Source: Apodospora peruviana
Taxonomy: Eukaryota; Ascomycota; Sordariomycetes; Sordariales; Lasiosphaeriaceae
Reading direction: 5' to 3'
DNA length: 64,000 nucleotides
Assembly: GCA_033439685.1 (NCBI GenBank)
Contig: JAUEDM010000007.1
Span: 310,001 to 374,000, forward strand
Position numbers and translations under genes: made by a program. Positions within the stretch are counted from its first letter, which is position 1. The number at the start of each line of letters is the position of its first letter. Below, one piece after another: positions 23,955 to 35,472 of the stretch. The notes below the pieces were generated by a model that had not been told where the DNA came from, did no database searches, and saw only the letters and a list, made by a program, of their open reading frames with translations.

Positions 23955-25043
23955 TTAGTCAAGCACCAATCGCATACAGCTCAAGACGACGGGAGAAGGC
24001 ATATCATACGCAGCAGTACTTGCGAACAGCTCCGTCCGCTTCGCACTGGTCAACAAGCCGACAGAAGCGGCAAACGACAAGGTGAAGGCACCAACTAATC
24101 CAAGTCGGAAACCATCACTTGATGCATAGGATAACGATATCATTGCTCCGACCAAGAACAAGGCCGCCAAGGCGACACTGGCGATGGCAATTAAGCGCTC
24201 CACGTGCTTTTCTCGAAAAGTCCATATCCTTCCCCACGATGCTGGGTATCGGTTTGATTTCTGCGACAGACGATCATGAGCATCTGTTCAGTTATATACT
24301 ACTGGGAAAGTCAGAAGTTGTACCTCATGGAAATATCCCAACCACATGCCTGCGTTGGCACGCAGGACTCGCGACAGACGGTCAGTCTCTCCGGGGTTCC
24401 TCAAGCAGACTAGGTCGTCGGCATTGTCAAGCATTTTCGAGTCGGGCCCAAGCAGCGGATTTTTTCGCGAGTACCAGTCCGAGAATGCTTTGAGAGGACT
24501 CTTATCCGGGGCGGGTAATGACCCGCAACGATTCTGTCGAAGCAAAGCATCTTCTGTTATACCCAAGGACAAACAGCAATGGGTAGTTAAATCATCAGCA
24601 CAAGACTGCCACTGATTTGAACTGGTCAACATACGATACTCCGCCATGACGACTTTCAGCCGCTCTACTTTCTGCAACTTGGCGGCCTGTCGCTTTTCTT
24701 CATCACTGGCACTCGAGTTCTGATTTCCGCCGGCATGAGCTAAGCCCACAAAGGTCGCCCAGTTACGATTGCGCAACCAAATATTCATCTTCTCGTCCTG
24801 CGATGCTCGCCAAAGCTCGTCGGCCTCTTCACGGTCGAAATCGTCGAGCCAGGCTTCTAGAGTCGCCAGTTCGCTCTGCAGGTGCAGGATATTCCGTGCC
24901 GCGAGCCTCGCGAAACGTCGGTATATCTGTAAATCGGGATCGATCGATATGTATGCGGCGAAATCGGCGTGGCCTTCGAGGTATTCCGGAATCGCTGTCA
25001 TTTGAGCCATGTTTGCGCTGTCAAGCACGGCAGTTTTGCACAT
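23955..25043 (-). CDS. DUF6594 membrane protein
   Basis: Two exons, 24324-25043 and 23955-24260, give 341 residues. The N-terminal domain has the family signature YRRFARLAARNILHLQSELATLEAWL with coiled-coil character. The C-terminus holds three hydrophobic helices (ERLIAIASVALAALFLVG, a GLVGAFTLSFAASVGLL segment, and a last VVLSCMRLVL segment), so it should sit in a membrane. DUF6594 proteins are abundant in Pezizomycotina, and their function is unknown to me. The intron 24261-24323 has a GTACAA donor and a CGCAG acceptor. An ATG at 25010 is an alternative start. The gene faces a retropepsin-like gene head to head with about 100 bp between the starts. Confidence 0.8.
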
Positions 25044-25145
25044 GACCTTCACTGGCAGCTGAAGATTGGTTACACCCACTCGTGTGCAGATGCTGGGCCG
25101 TGGCTTTGCGGATTCGGGCCAAGGATCTTCAGTAAATCCGGTCGA

Positions 25146-26754
25146 ATGAAATTTGAGATTGAAGGAACGCGCGGAGATGTCCCAGTTTCAGCTGACTCCA
25201 ACCGTTCGAGTGTGTCGGTCGGTGTTTTTTGCCACCCGCACCACAACTCCACAACAGATGAACTGACTTCAGTCTGCACGAGGAATGGGCAAATGGCCGA
25301 GGTACTTTTCCACACCAGTCGTCGTGTTATATGCCACAAGTTGATCACCTTACAATCATTTCATCATCTTCACACTTCTTCAAGCGCACAGCGAGGCTGT
25401 GGTGACAATCACAGCCGTCGACCAAGCTATGGCGTCTTGGGGAGCGTCAACGGAACACCCGTGCACGCGACGATAGCGTCAGAGACGAGGCACAACATCG
25501 TCTCAGCACGAGCCGCAGAGGAATATGGACTTAAGATAACCCCTTTCAGGCACAGGTACAGTCAGTTAGGAAGGATAGACGAGACTGGGACAGAGAGTGT
25601 GGGGAAAGCCAAAGGTACATGGCGATTCGACAAGGAGGTAAAGGAAGGAGGAGGACGAAATATCGAATTTACCGTCTTGGCCGAGACAAGTCGGCCGATC
25701 GTCCTGGGATCAGACTTTTCGATGCAAACGAATACGCTCACAGAAATGAATCGGCATTACATAGCACCACCCGATCCAGGAGGACGACCAGAGTATTGCG
25801 TTCACCTGTTCGACAAGCCTCCACGTCTTTTGGCGGGGATCCTTAACAAGCAGCCCATCCTCGCCGTTCCTGCCACCGGGGCCGACGCGAACATCATCTC
25901 AAGCGCCTTTGTGGATAGGCACAAGCTCTGGAACAAGGTCACTATACCATCATCCCAACACAGCAGCAGCCCACCGGCAATTCGGCTCTCCAACAACAAA
26001 CTCGTCCGCTCCGTTGGCTGCATCTCCCTGCCCTGGGGATTCGAAGTCGACAGAAAGAGCGGCGTCAGAACGGGCTGGCCGTTCTGGGTCATATTGGACT
26101 TTTTTGTGCTCCCCGGCTTAGGTCCGTATGACGCGGTTCTCGGCCAGGAGGTGCTGTTCGACTTTGACGTATTCATCAAGCACGAGGACTCGTTCAAGTA
26201 TGTGGACGAGCCACCACTACCACCGTCCCTCAGGGCGGGCGTTAGTGGGCGCTCTGCACTCCCGTTTATACTTTCCGGTTTATTTCAACCCAGGGGCGCC
26301 GGTACGTAATTACCATGGGTTCTTACTTAGCTCATCTCACCCTATTTATGATCTTGCTCCTCATCCTCATCTTGTACGTGTTCGTTGGACCGGGTTACTA
26401 ACAAACAGAAATTTAGGGTTTCGAAGCAATCTGGTTCCAACTGCTGGCTCCGGTTCGGTTCTCGAAGAGCTGCAAAGACGCGCGAACTTTGATCGTGAGC
26501 ACAGCACTGGCAACCGGTACAATCCTGGTGCTTGGGAGGCTGAACAAGACCGCCGTGCTAAGTGGAACACACGCGGTGAAAAGATCCAACAGGATGGACA
26601 ACCAGTCGGTGGTGCTGCCAAGAATAATGCGGAAGGCTCCCAGACTCGGAGTGGCGGCGGAGAGAGTAGTAGTGATGCTGGGAGTACTTCTAGTGAGAGT
26701 CGAAGCGGCTCGAGGACTTGGTGGGGTGATTCAGATGTCGACGATGGAGATTGA
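25146..26754 (+). CDS. Protein with two degenerate retropepsin-like segments
   Basis: Exons 25146-26301 and 26417-26754 give about 497 residues. The intron has a perfect TTACTAAC branch site and a TTTAG acceptor. Two segments resemble the folded core around the active site of retroviral-type aspartic proteases: VHATIASETRHNIVS near residue 105, and LAVPATGADANIIS near residue 235, each followed by an LG-containing strand (IVLGSDF; AVLGQEVLFDF). In both the catalytic Asp of DTG is absent (A-S-E and A-T-G), so protease activity is unlikely. The C-terminus is a Ser/Gly-rich acidic tail. Such proteins could derive from a domesticated transposon or a fungal-specific expansion. The N-terminus is uncertain because the frame stays open upstream. 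Confidence 0.65.
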
Positions 26755-27689
26755 TTATGAACTCTATTCTAATTTTCTGGTGGTCGGGCAGACTTTGTCA
26801 ACTGGAAGTCCTGAGGATGGGTCACTTGCTTTGTGACTGAGCAGCGGTGGTGGTGATCGTGAGTAAAAGACGGTGAACAACAAAGCATGCCAAGACATGT
26901 TGCCGGGGAAGGGGAAGGGGACTCCACGCTGTGCAGCTCGCTGGAAGACGTATCGGAGACGAGTGAATACGTTTTGGACTTCGTGGTTGAGATCGAGCTC
27001 GGATAATGGGTCGTCGTCGTCGGGCACAGTCAGCTACCATTCTGGGACGGTGCGGTGTGCCGTGGCCATGGCGGAGATCGTTCTTGGGTAGAGAATTGGG
27101 GATGGCTCATTATGAGCATCGAGATCCTTTTGAGTCATCAGTCATGTGTACCTAGATATGAAGACCGGAGACGGAGAGTAGGTATAAGGGGGGACCGGAG
27201 ACGGAGTCTGCAGCGCAGGACCGGCGAAGGGCTTGGCGCATCTTTTTTTTTTTGGTCTAGGAGCGAAACTGACGTTGATTTGACTGGAACTATTGACCTT
27301 GGCGGCATCGACGAGTGTGGGGGGTTCTGGCTAGACCTGAATTAAAGTGATTCCAGCGAGAGGAGAGCTGGCCGGCCCCCCGCCGCTCGCCCCGGATGCT
27401 GCTACGGGAGTCTGGACTGCGCCTGGGTGCTGCAGGAGCAGAGGTGTGAGAGTTGTGGTGGGTGGTTGAGATGGCATCATATCATGGGTCCGGAGTCCGG
27501 TTCCGGTCACATATCTCCATGGTGATATTGGGAACCCCTTGACCAAAAAAGGGCTAGACCCCGCGCGGCGTATTCAATGTTCTGCAGTTACTGCCATACT
27601 GGAGGTAAGGTTCTTACAGTCATGCGCGACATTCGGAGACAAGTCCTACTTTGGTCAACCGCTCGAACCATATAACTGATAAGGGACAT

Positions 27690-28015
27690 GTATAGGTCTC
27701 GGTATCGCTGAAAGGGGTTCTCTGATTCAAGATTCCGAGCCGTCTCAACGGAGCAAGCAAGTTTAATATTCACACAAGAGGCCTCGAGAGAAAAGAGCAG
27801 ATCTAGCTCGGTAAACTGCTCGGGGATAAAACTTTGCTGATTACGGACAGGCTGCTCGGGGATAATATTGCTGATTAGGAGCTGCTCGGGGATACCCCGT
27901 GTAAGTAGGTATGGCTGAAAGGGTTTCCATGATTTGAGTCCTTGATAAAAGCAAGCCAGCCAGACATTATATAAGAGACCTCGAGAAACAGAGAGAATTC
28001 TGCTCGTCTGGATTC
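27690..28015. repeat. Imperfect tandem duplication in the P450 promoter
   Basis: Two blocks of about 110 bp (about 27700-27805 and 27910-28010) share, in the same order, GCTGAAAGGG, an A/G-rich AGCAAGCMAG stretch, CAAGAGGCCTCGAG or TAAGAGACCTCGAG, and an AGAGMAGA...CTCG end. Between them GCTCGGGGATA occurs three times (27818, 27850 and 27881). Confidence 0.6.
27967..27975 (+). promoter_or_regulatory. TATA box of the CYP61-like gene
   Basis: TTATATAAG lies about 95 bp upstream of the P450 start codon, within the downstream copy of the duplicated promoter block, which suits a core promoter. Confidence 0.6.
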
Positions 28016-28067
28016 GGAAAGGCAGCAAGCTTGAACGATCCAGTCAGACATCAACATCTTCAACAAT

Positions 28068-29878
28068 ATGGCTGCTGCGATGACCAACACCTCGTCCGCT
28101 CTGCCGGACCTCGAGACACCGACGACATGGACTATCATTGTATCAAGATCTCGACTGGAGAAATATGTCATCACTTTCCTGTTGGCGGTCGTGCTCTATG
28201 ACCAAGGTAAACCATGCGTCACTCATCATCAGTCACCCTGCCTTCCTCAACTCTACTGATACCCTTGCCCAGTCATGTACATCAAGCGAAAAGGCTCGAT
28301 AGCCGGACCGCGGTTCAAGATCCCGCTCATGGGTCCATTCTTTCAAGCCATCGACCCAAAGTTCCCAGCATACCTAAAACAATGGGCGAGCGGGCCTCTC
28401 AGCTGCGTATCAGTCTTTCACAAGTATGTAATTACATATCTCTCTCCATCCCCTCCTTCTCAACTCCATGTCCTCACTTACCGACACCTCCCATTAAAAC
28501 CAGATTCGTCGTCCTAGCCTCCGACCGCGACCTAGCCCACAAAGTTTTCAAGTCCCCGTCCTACGTGGAACCCTGCCTCCTGCCCATAGCAAAAGAAATC
28601 ATCGGCACAAACTCATGGGTCTTTCTGCAAGGAAAAGCCCACGCCGAGTACAAGCGCGGCATAACGCCCCTGTTCACCAACAAAGCCATAGCCACGTACC
28701 TGCCCGTCCAAGAGAAGGTCCTGTCGCAATACTTTGCCAAGTTCATCTCCGCCAGCAAGACCAATTCACACAAACCGATGGCATTCATGCCTCTCTTCAG
28801 AGAAATCAACTGCGCTTTGTCGTGCCGCACCTTTCTTGGAGATTACATCTCCCAAGACGCAGTCAAGCGCATCGCCGACGATTTTTATCTGATCACAGCC
28901 GCACTCGAGCTCGTCAATGTGCCGTTGTCGATGTACATTCCTTACACGAAGCAGTGGCACGGTAAGCGTGTCGCCGACGCAGTGCACAACGAGTTTGAGA
29001 GATGTGCCGCAGCAAGCAAAAAGAACATGGCCACCACTGGGGCGAAGCCGACCTGCATCGTTGATCAATGGGTGTGCCACATGATCGCTTCAGAGAAATA
29101 CCGACAACAAATCGCAGCGGGCCATACCGCTGCCCCTAAACCTATCAATCTAATCCGCTGGTTCTCCGACCAAGAAATCGGCGAGACGCTCTTCGGATTC
29201 CTGTTTGCCTCGCAAGATGCCGGGTCCTCATCAATGACATGGCTGTTCCAGGTTCTTGCTCAGCGCCCCGACGTCCTGGTCAAAATCCGGAAGGAGAACC
29301 TCGCTGCTCGAGATGGTGACGCCACAAAAGCGTTTGATGTGGCCATGGTCGAATCACTCACCTACACCACCGCCGTCATAAAGGAGATTCTGCGCCATCG
29401 ACCGCCGGTCATATTCGTGCCGTACCTTGCTATCAAAGACTTTCCGGTGACGGAGACGTACACTGTCCCCAAGGGGAGTATGATCATCCCGTCGAATTAT
29501 CCGGCGCTGCATGACCCCGAGTCCTACAAGAATCCTGACGAATTTGATCCGGACAGGTGGATTTCGGGGGATGCGGAGAGTAAAACGAAAAATTGGTTGG
29601 TCTTTGGCGCTGGTCCGCATGAGTGTCCTGCTCGAAAGTATGTGCCGCTTACTATGACGGCTATGATTGGGAAGGCGAGTCTCGAGATGGATTGGAGTCA
29701 TCATGCTACGGACAGGTCCGAGGAGATTCAGGTGTTTGCTACGTTGTTTCCGATGGTAAGTTCACCCATGCATGGGGCCATGGATAGTGGGAGTGGGTGG
29801 TGGGGATTGTTCACAATGCTAACGATGATGATGATAATATAGGATGGTGGGCAGCTGGTGTTTACAAAGCGACCTTGA
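28068..29878 (+). CDS. CYP61 (ERG5-like) cytochrome P450, probable sterol C-22 desaturase paralogue
   Basis: Four exons (28068-28206, 28273-28423, 28504-29755, 29843-29878) give 525 residues. Similarity to fungal ERG5 runs through the whole protein: an N-terminal membrane helix, KGSIAGPRFKIPLMGPFF, the I-helix TLFGFLFASQDAGSSS, the ExxR helix IKEILRHRPP, FDPDRW, and the ending IGKASLEMDWSHH...SEEIQVFATLFPMDGGQLVF. ERG5 makes the C22-C23 double bond of ergosterol in the ER membrane. The haem-binding loop reads FGAGPHECPARKY, whereas ERG5 normally has Gly two residues after the Cys. This suggests a diverged extra copy and not the housekeeping gene. It stands alone, with a duplicated promoter segment and TATA box upstream. 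Confidence 0.85.
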
Positions 29879-30202
29879 GCGGACTGCATTCGTTGAAGAG
29901 ATTGTGTTGGACGTTTGGAGTTGAAGTCACGTACAATGTGATTAGAAGGACTTTGGTGGGCAACAAACTGTTTGGTGGAGCAAAGGGGTGTTGAGATGAA
30001 CCGCTTTTGTGCGTTTTGTTCGTGAGATCAGATTCAGCAAAGATGCTCTACCACTAGGTATTAATGCCATTCGACCCAGATTTTACCCTATCAGCTACCC
30101 AAAACAATGATCGTACATAACAAAAGAAAATAACCTCCCAGTATTAAAAGGCGTCCAAAACCACCACAATCAACACCCAGCCTCCGATTCAAGATATCAA
30201 AT

Positions 30203-32125
30203 TCAAAACCCATCAGGCAACCCCCGCTGCGCAAATTTCCAAACGTCAGCCTCCCCCACAAACAAAGCCAACAAATACCTCTCCCAATACCCAACCAACG
30301 GTTCCTCCGGCAGTACCGTTGTATGAGGTACCTGCGTGTCTCCAGATCCCTTGACAAGCCCAATGTACCTCCACCGCCACGCCGTATCCTCCCTCGTGGT
30401 CGGGTACATATAACTCGCCTTGTACTCGTCTGCAGCAATCCCCGGTTCTCTCGGTCTAAATCCCTCGATCCTAATTTCTTCCTCGTCGCTAAATCCCGAC
30501 CCCCTTTCCAGCCTCCAAATCGGTTTCCCGTCCTCTCCCTTAAGGGAATCACACCCCCAAACCTCTTTATCGTCCATCCCTAATCCACCACAGACCAACC
30601 TAACCCGCACAGAACTGTGAATTGACTCAGCCGTGTTGAGCAGCGGCTCGTCCGTGTCCTCGTTCGTGTCCTCATCACAACGCATGAACAGCCCCGGTCG
30701 GCGGACAGTTTTTCCTGCTAGCGTGGTAATGCTAGTCGGGTAGCGGATCATGCCTAGCCCCCAGGGCCGGGCGCGCTGCCAGAGTTTGGTCGTGCTGGCG
30801 TCGGGATGCTTGTCCTTGCCGTCGCATTCTGCCGAGTCACGTTTCGCGCCGTCGATGGTGGGCCGATAGATCTCCTTGTTTGCCCAGGGGATGGGCGGCA
30901 CGGAGCGATGCAAAAGCCTGTCGATGCCGCTTGGGATTATGCTTTTCCCTGGGGGAGCGAAAGGGAACGGGTGCGCCGACGAAAAGCGGAGGTCGCTCAT
31001 GAAGGTGTTGGTTAGGCGGGTGATGTTGAATTCTACGCCAAGGGTGGAGAGCTGGTCGCACATCCCTATTCTTATATGAGCATGACTAAATAAATTAGGG
31101 CGAGGGGAGGGAGTTTAGGTGAACTCACAAGCCAGCGAGATATCGGCAATCTGCTGGTCATACCACGACCCGCCGACATTGCCATGGTTTCCCGGAAACC
31201 ACACCTGCTTAAGGTTGGTCTTGCTGCCGGCTGCCCGCTCCCATAGCGCAGGCCGGAACGCGTACCTAGGCTCGTCGAGCGCGAGCGCCTGGAACGCGTT
31301 CTGAACGTGGTTCGAGATTTGCGTGTTGGTGAACCGCCACTGGTCGGCGGAGCCGCGCACGCCGATGACGGGAGCCGGCGGAATCCCCAGCGTGCCCACG
31401 GTGTCCCAGACCGCGATCGCCTTGATGGTGATTTCTGTGACGCCGTCTTGGAATGTGTCTCGCGTGTATCTCAACTAATCAATCCAAATCAGCTTTTTGC
31501 ACAGACTATTATCACTCAGTCATTGTTGATGAGTTACATCTTTGAGACCCTGCTTATACTTGAACATGCGTGCCTTCTCCCATTCGATCTTGGCCTGACC
31601 ATGCGAGCCATTATACTCAGGGAGACCAGGAACAAGAAACTGATCCGGGCCACGGTTTTTATCGCCAATATTCTCGTAGTCGTTGAAGATGGTATAGAAC
31701 CGGTCCAGGCCTTCGGGCGTGAGCAGTCCCAGGGAGCCAATCATGTCGGCGGTCGACCGGGCCGTGAACGCACCCCTCGAGAACCCGACGAGAATAATGG
31801 AGTCGCCATCGACATAGTTGGTGCAGATGAAGTTGTAAACTTGGCGGATGTCCTGGTCCAGGCCCATGCCGAACGCACCACCAGTAAGATGATCGATGGA
31901 GCTCGTCCCGGTACCGACGCCGGGCACATAGTTGATGATTTGCGGCGTGCCGTCGGAACAGGTGCGGCGGAAGACGCGTGTGATGCGCGTGACGTTGGAC
32001 GGAGGCTCGTAGCCTTTTTTGCCCAACGAGTCGAGCCACGTGCCGTCGCAGCAGAGGATGATGCGCTTGGGCAGGGATGGGGCGTGGGAGCCCGGGGTTG
32101 CCATGGGGGTTGTATCACTATCCAT
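30203..32125 (-). CDS. DUF2235 alpha/beta-hydrolase
   Basis: Three exons, 31538-32125, 31129-31474 and 30203-31065, give 598 residues. The DUF2235 hallmarks are KRIILCCDGTWLDS at the N-terminus, INYVPGVGTGTSS, the nucleophile elbow ILVGFSRGAFTARS near residue 110, FIKAIAVWDTVG-like TIKAIAVWDTVGTLG, and QVWFPGNHGNVGG with the catalytic-type His. The family includes T6SS-type phospholipases in bacteria and many uncharacterised fungal proteins, so a lipase or esterase role is plausible but not shown. No signal peptide is seen. The start is the first true ATG. Both introns have GTAACT/GTGAGT donors and AG acceptors in phase. Confidence 0.88.
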
Positions 32126-34338
32126 AGCCTCTGGTTGTAAGTACTTCACTTATAATATCGGATGGTTATTATGAACAAGGAAAAGAGAGATAAGAACCGA
32201 GGAGGTCATGACAAGCTTTTTATTGATATGGGGTCACATCTTGTCTCCTATCATCGCCTTCACCGGATCGAGGCTTGGGGGAATTAGGGACCCTGGGTGC
32301 ATGGCGCTAGCAGCTGACTGGGCCTGGCGTTGTCTGGGCGCTATATCCGAGTTCAGCCCTGCCAGCTTGGCAATAACCCGGTCTCGGATTGTGCCTGTTT
32401 TGGGATTGACAAGCGATGGGGGACTTGGAGATCATCATGTGGACAATCTAGCAATTGTGGCTGTTCGGCCGCTGCCTGTTCGGTCTTGTCTTGTATACAA
32501 TTGGTTCTCTGGAAATATTTTTGGTCAAGCGCGACTCCTGACACTGATTCTGGCAAGACCGGCCAATCAGAGTCGTGCAGCCAGTGCATGACGACCTGAA
32601 GTGTCAGGCACGAGCTGCATGTCGTCGGACAGATGACCTGACGTTAGTTGCGCCTTCTGCGCTACGCCCGCAAGGAGGGCCACCGGTGTCTTAATTAACT
32701 GCCCACTGAGGGAGGTACAGAGCAGTTAACACAGTACGGAATAATCCGGTCCCGAACCGCACTTGCCGTCCTGCACACTGGCGCCCGTTCGCACCTGCCA
32801 ACCGCCGGTGGCCCGGCGGAGGGCGTGGCTGTGCCGGAGCCGGCCCCACTGGATCACCAACACTTGCAGATGATGGCAGCCGTTCAAAAATTCGGCCAAG
32901 GACGGATTGATTCGGTGAAGAGCGGCCGCCTTCTATCCGAAACAATTCACACCATTTTTGGGACGCCTTGTATAGCAGCGCTGAGACGGCTGTGTTAAAT
33001 ACCTTACACTGAAACATTCTTTTGAGAACCGATGATACAGTCACCCTCGATGTGGGTCAACACAGAGACCCGACATTCCAGCAACTCGGTTCCTAGCCCT
33101 GCAAAGACGGCTTGGTGCCCGGGTCAGCTTAGCACATCTCACTTCTCATTCGCCATCAAAACGCGGTCATACAGTTTTACTTGATCGGTTAATGTTTCTT
33201 GAATTGACCAAAATTACATTAAGGGGCTTCGATAGTTAATCAACTGTATTGTTAGTTGAATGACGTATTGAAGTCACTCGAAGAGGGATTTGAAATCAGC
33301 TATAATTTAAACGCCTACTCTGTTCGGCGCCGGGGGTCGATGCTGCTTCCCAACTACTCGCTCGATTGATCATGTTCGTATTGGAAGCAACCTGTAGGTA
33401 CCTGTTCTAGGCACTAAAAGCAGAAATCCGAGACTACTGCATGGGCCGGATTTACTTTTAGGACCGCCTTAAACCTTTGAGTATAATGGTTTTTGCAGCT
33501 TCTAGAGTAGCTTCGGGGCGGATTCGATCTAGCGTGAAGCTATTCCTATTGAGTTTGTAATACGAACTCTTATCCTGTGTCCGTAAAAGTATAATCATGC
33601 GTTTTTGATAAACATCACCTTAAGAATTAAAGTCTTATCGGGGCAGCCCTCCTATTGTGAGTTACAATAATACATAAGCTAACCATGGTAATGTAAACTC
33701 TCAACCTCTTATGACTTGCTTTTTCACACATTAAGGTTGCCACTAGCCCAGTTGCTAAACTCTATTAGCTTTTAGTTGTAAGAAGCTAAACTCTTTCTCT
33801 ATGTGACGCTCTCGCCTCGACTCAAGACACATGTCAGAGTTGCATTTTAAACTTTGTAGTTTCCGTAGGCTAATTATCCAAACTTTCTTAGCTTTTCACA
33901 ACTGCCACTTTATTTGAGACGCTTACAAAAAGAACAGCCCCCTCAAGATCTCTTCTTCTTCTTCTTTTCATTCTCGCACAGATGCAATCGATGTAGCAAG
34001 ACCGATCATATCTCCTGTAAGCAAGTCAACCCGGGCCGTACGCCGATAACACATATACCATTGAGTGCCTCCCTCTAAGAATCCAGTCATTATCACTACC
34101 CGAAGAGACTCTTACCGAAGAGTCAGAAGAGTACTCGAAGGCAAAGTGGGCCAGGATCAACCGTACGCCCATAACACATATTTATTCCACTTATTGCTGC
34201 TACCATTTACAAACCCAGCTACCCTATTTTTACCATCATAACATTTCACACCAACGAGGTTCTCGAACGTGTGCTTCAAAACCAAGTCACCACAGCGACT
34301 TTGCGACGATCATCCACGTCCTTCCCAACATCGACACC
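32126..34338. other. Intergenic region, partly AT-rich
   Basis: No gene is supported. About 33150-33930 is AT-rich and may be a decayed repeat. CGTACGCC(G/C)ATAACACATAT occurs twice, at about 34036 and 34164. A short frame near 33990 reads as a Cys-Cys-His-Cys knuckle-like peptide, but it is too short to call. The last 100 bp should hold the promoter of the RING gene. Confidence 0.45.
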
Positions 34339-35229
34339 ATGGCACCAATGATGCCAATCATACCTATAGCTTGTTTCGTGCTCAACCTGGCTTGTCTAGC
34401 CACCTCCACCACCACTGTATATAAAAAGGCCAGCAGTGACGACGACGACGACGAGCGACCATCAGAACACTGCTGGCAAAACATCCAACGCTGGCTCCAC
34501 AGCGGCTGTGCAAGCGGCGCCCCACAACCGGCGCCTCAGTGCCCAATTTGCTACGCAGACCTCGACATAGCAGGCATAGACCCCGTCGTCCGCGACGAGG
34601 ACAACGAGCACAGCAAAGCGGCGGCAGTGTTCCTCTGCGGCCACATGATGTGTCATGACTGCATCATAGAAACCCAAAAGACTGCTGCTGCAGCCAACGC
34701 GAGGTCGCGCGCGCCTCCGGAAAAAATCGTGCCGCCATGTCCGGTGTGCAGGTCCAGCACGCGGGCAAGGGACCCAAAGTGTCGGCACATGGTCCATTAC
34801 CATCTCAGGACGAGGAAAGAGGGGCTCAAGTGGCGGGTCAAGGACTACGAGAGCGAGAGTGAGAGCGAGAGCGGCGCTGGTCTACATTATTTTCGTGATC
34901 TATTCGAGCCTCGGTTGTGTCGCGTCTTGTGCCGCGTCTGCGATGACCGGGGGAAACTGTTCACATCTAGTCCCGAGACCGGGAAAGAGCTTAAGAAGGA
35001 AGTCTGTCGGTGCGAGTATAATCGTGCTGTGTGGCGGTCTAGGGTGGAGGAGAGGAAACGCGAGGCTGCGGCGGCCGAGGAAGCTGAGGATGAGGATGAG
35101 GATCGAGGCGGAAGGCGGCGGCGCCAATTCCAGGCTGTGGCGGTTGACGGTCGACCTCGTCTGGGACGGCGGCGTACAATTCAAATTGAATTCATCTTCC
35201 CAGGCTCTTCAGCTGAAGGTACTGACTGA
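34339..35229 (+). CDS. RING-finger protein, probable E3 ubiquitin ligase
   Basis: One exon of 296 residues. A RING-type zinc site lies at about residues 68-145: CPIC, a long loop, LCGHMMCHDC, and then CPVC. This arrangement recruits ubiquitin-conjugating enzymes. The N-terminus begins with a hydrophobic run (PMMPIIPIACFVLNLACLA) that could be a signal anchor. Two further Cys pairs follow (CRVCDD; CRCEY) and the tail is strongly acidic then basic (Glu/Arg-rich). The substrate is unknown. The RING has an unusually long loop between the first and second Cys pairs (about 30 residues). Confidence 0.75.
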   Translation: MAPMMPIIPIACFVLNLACLATSTTTVYKKASSDDDDDERPSEHCWQNIQRWLHSGCASGAPQPAPQCPICYADLDIAGIDPVVRDEDNEHSKAAAVFLCGHMMCHDCIIETQKTAAAANARSRAPPEKIVPPCPVCRSSTRARDPKCRHMVHYHLRTRKEGLKWRVKDYESESESESGAGLHYFRDLFEPRLCRVLCRVCDDRGKLFTSSPETGKELKKEVCRCEYNRAVWRSRVEERKREAAAAEEAEDEDEDRGGRRRRQFQAVAVDGRPRLGRRRTIQIEFIFPGSSAEGTD

Positions 35230-35310
35230 CGGCAGTTGATGGCAAGAAAACATCAACATGCTGTCTGAATGGCGACGAGAAAAAAGGTAGGGGGCCGCTG
35301 GAAGTTGGTA

Positions 35311-35367
35311 AATGGTATCTATTCATTTGGTAGTACTATGGGAACAAATATAAACACAGCCCCCCAG
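35311..35367 (+). repeat. Dispersed repeat, copy 1 (inverted partner at 38045-38100)
   Basis: About 55 bp containing GTATCTATTCATTTGGTAG and ACAAATATAAACACAG matches the reverse complement of 38045-38100 at nearly all positions. It lies in the presumed 3' region of the RING gene. Confidence 0.75.
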
Positions 35368-35472
35368 TCTCGCCTGTCTCCGCTCAGTCCATTCTCCAGC
35401 CTGCTGCCAACCTCCCCCTCTCGAAATTGAAAACTCGCATCACCACCACTACTACTGCAACACAACTTAAAT

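Larger units (their letters stand above)
26755..28067. other. Intergenic region with an imperfect promoter duplication
   Basis: No gene is supported. The last 380 bp carry an imperfect direct duplication upstream of the P450, described separately. Confidence 0.5.

Noticed and set aside
24969..25145. Longer N-terminus for the retropepsin-like protein
   Set aside because: The upstream part starts at a GTG, overlaps the coding start of the facing DUF6594 gene and shows no domain signal.
32208..32591. 127-residue plus-strand frame upstream of the DUF2235 gene
   Set aside because: It overlaps the presumed promoter of the minus-strand gene, and has no motif and poor start context.
33980..34030. 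Zinc-knuckle-like peptide near an AT-rich block
   Set aside because: The spacing of the last Cys does not match a CCHC knuckle and the frame is only a few dozen residues.
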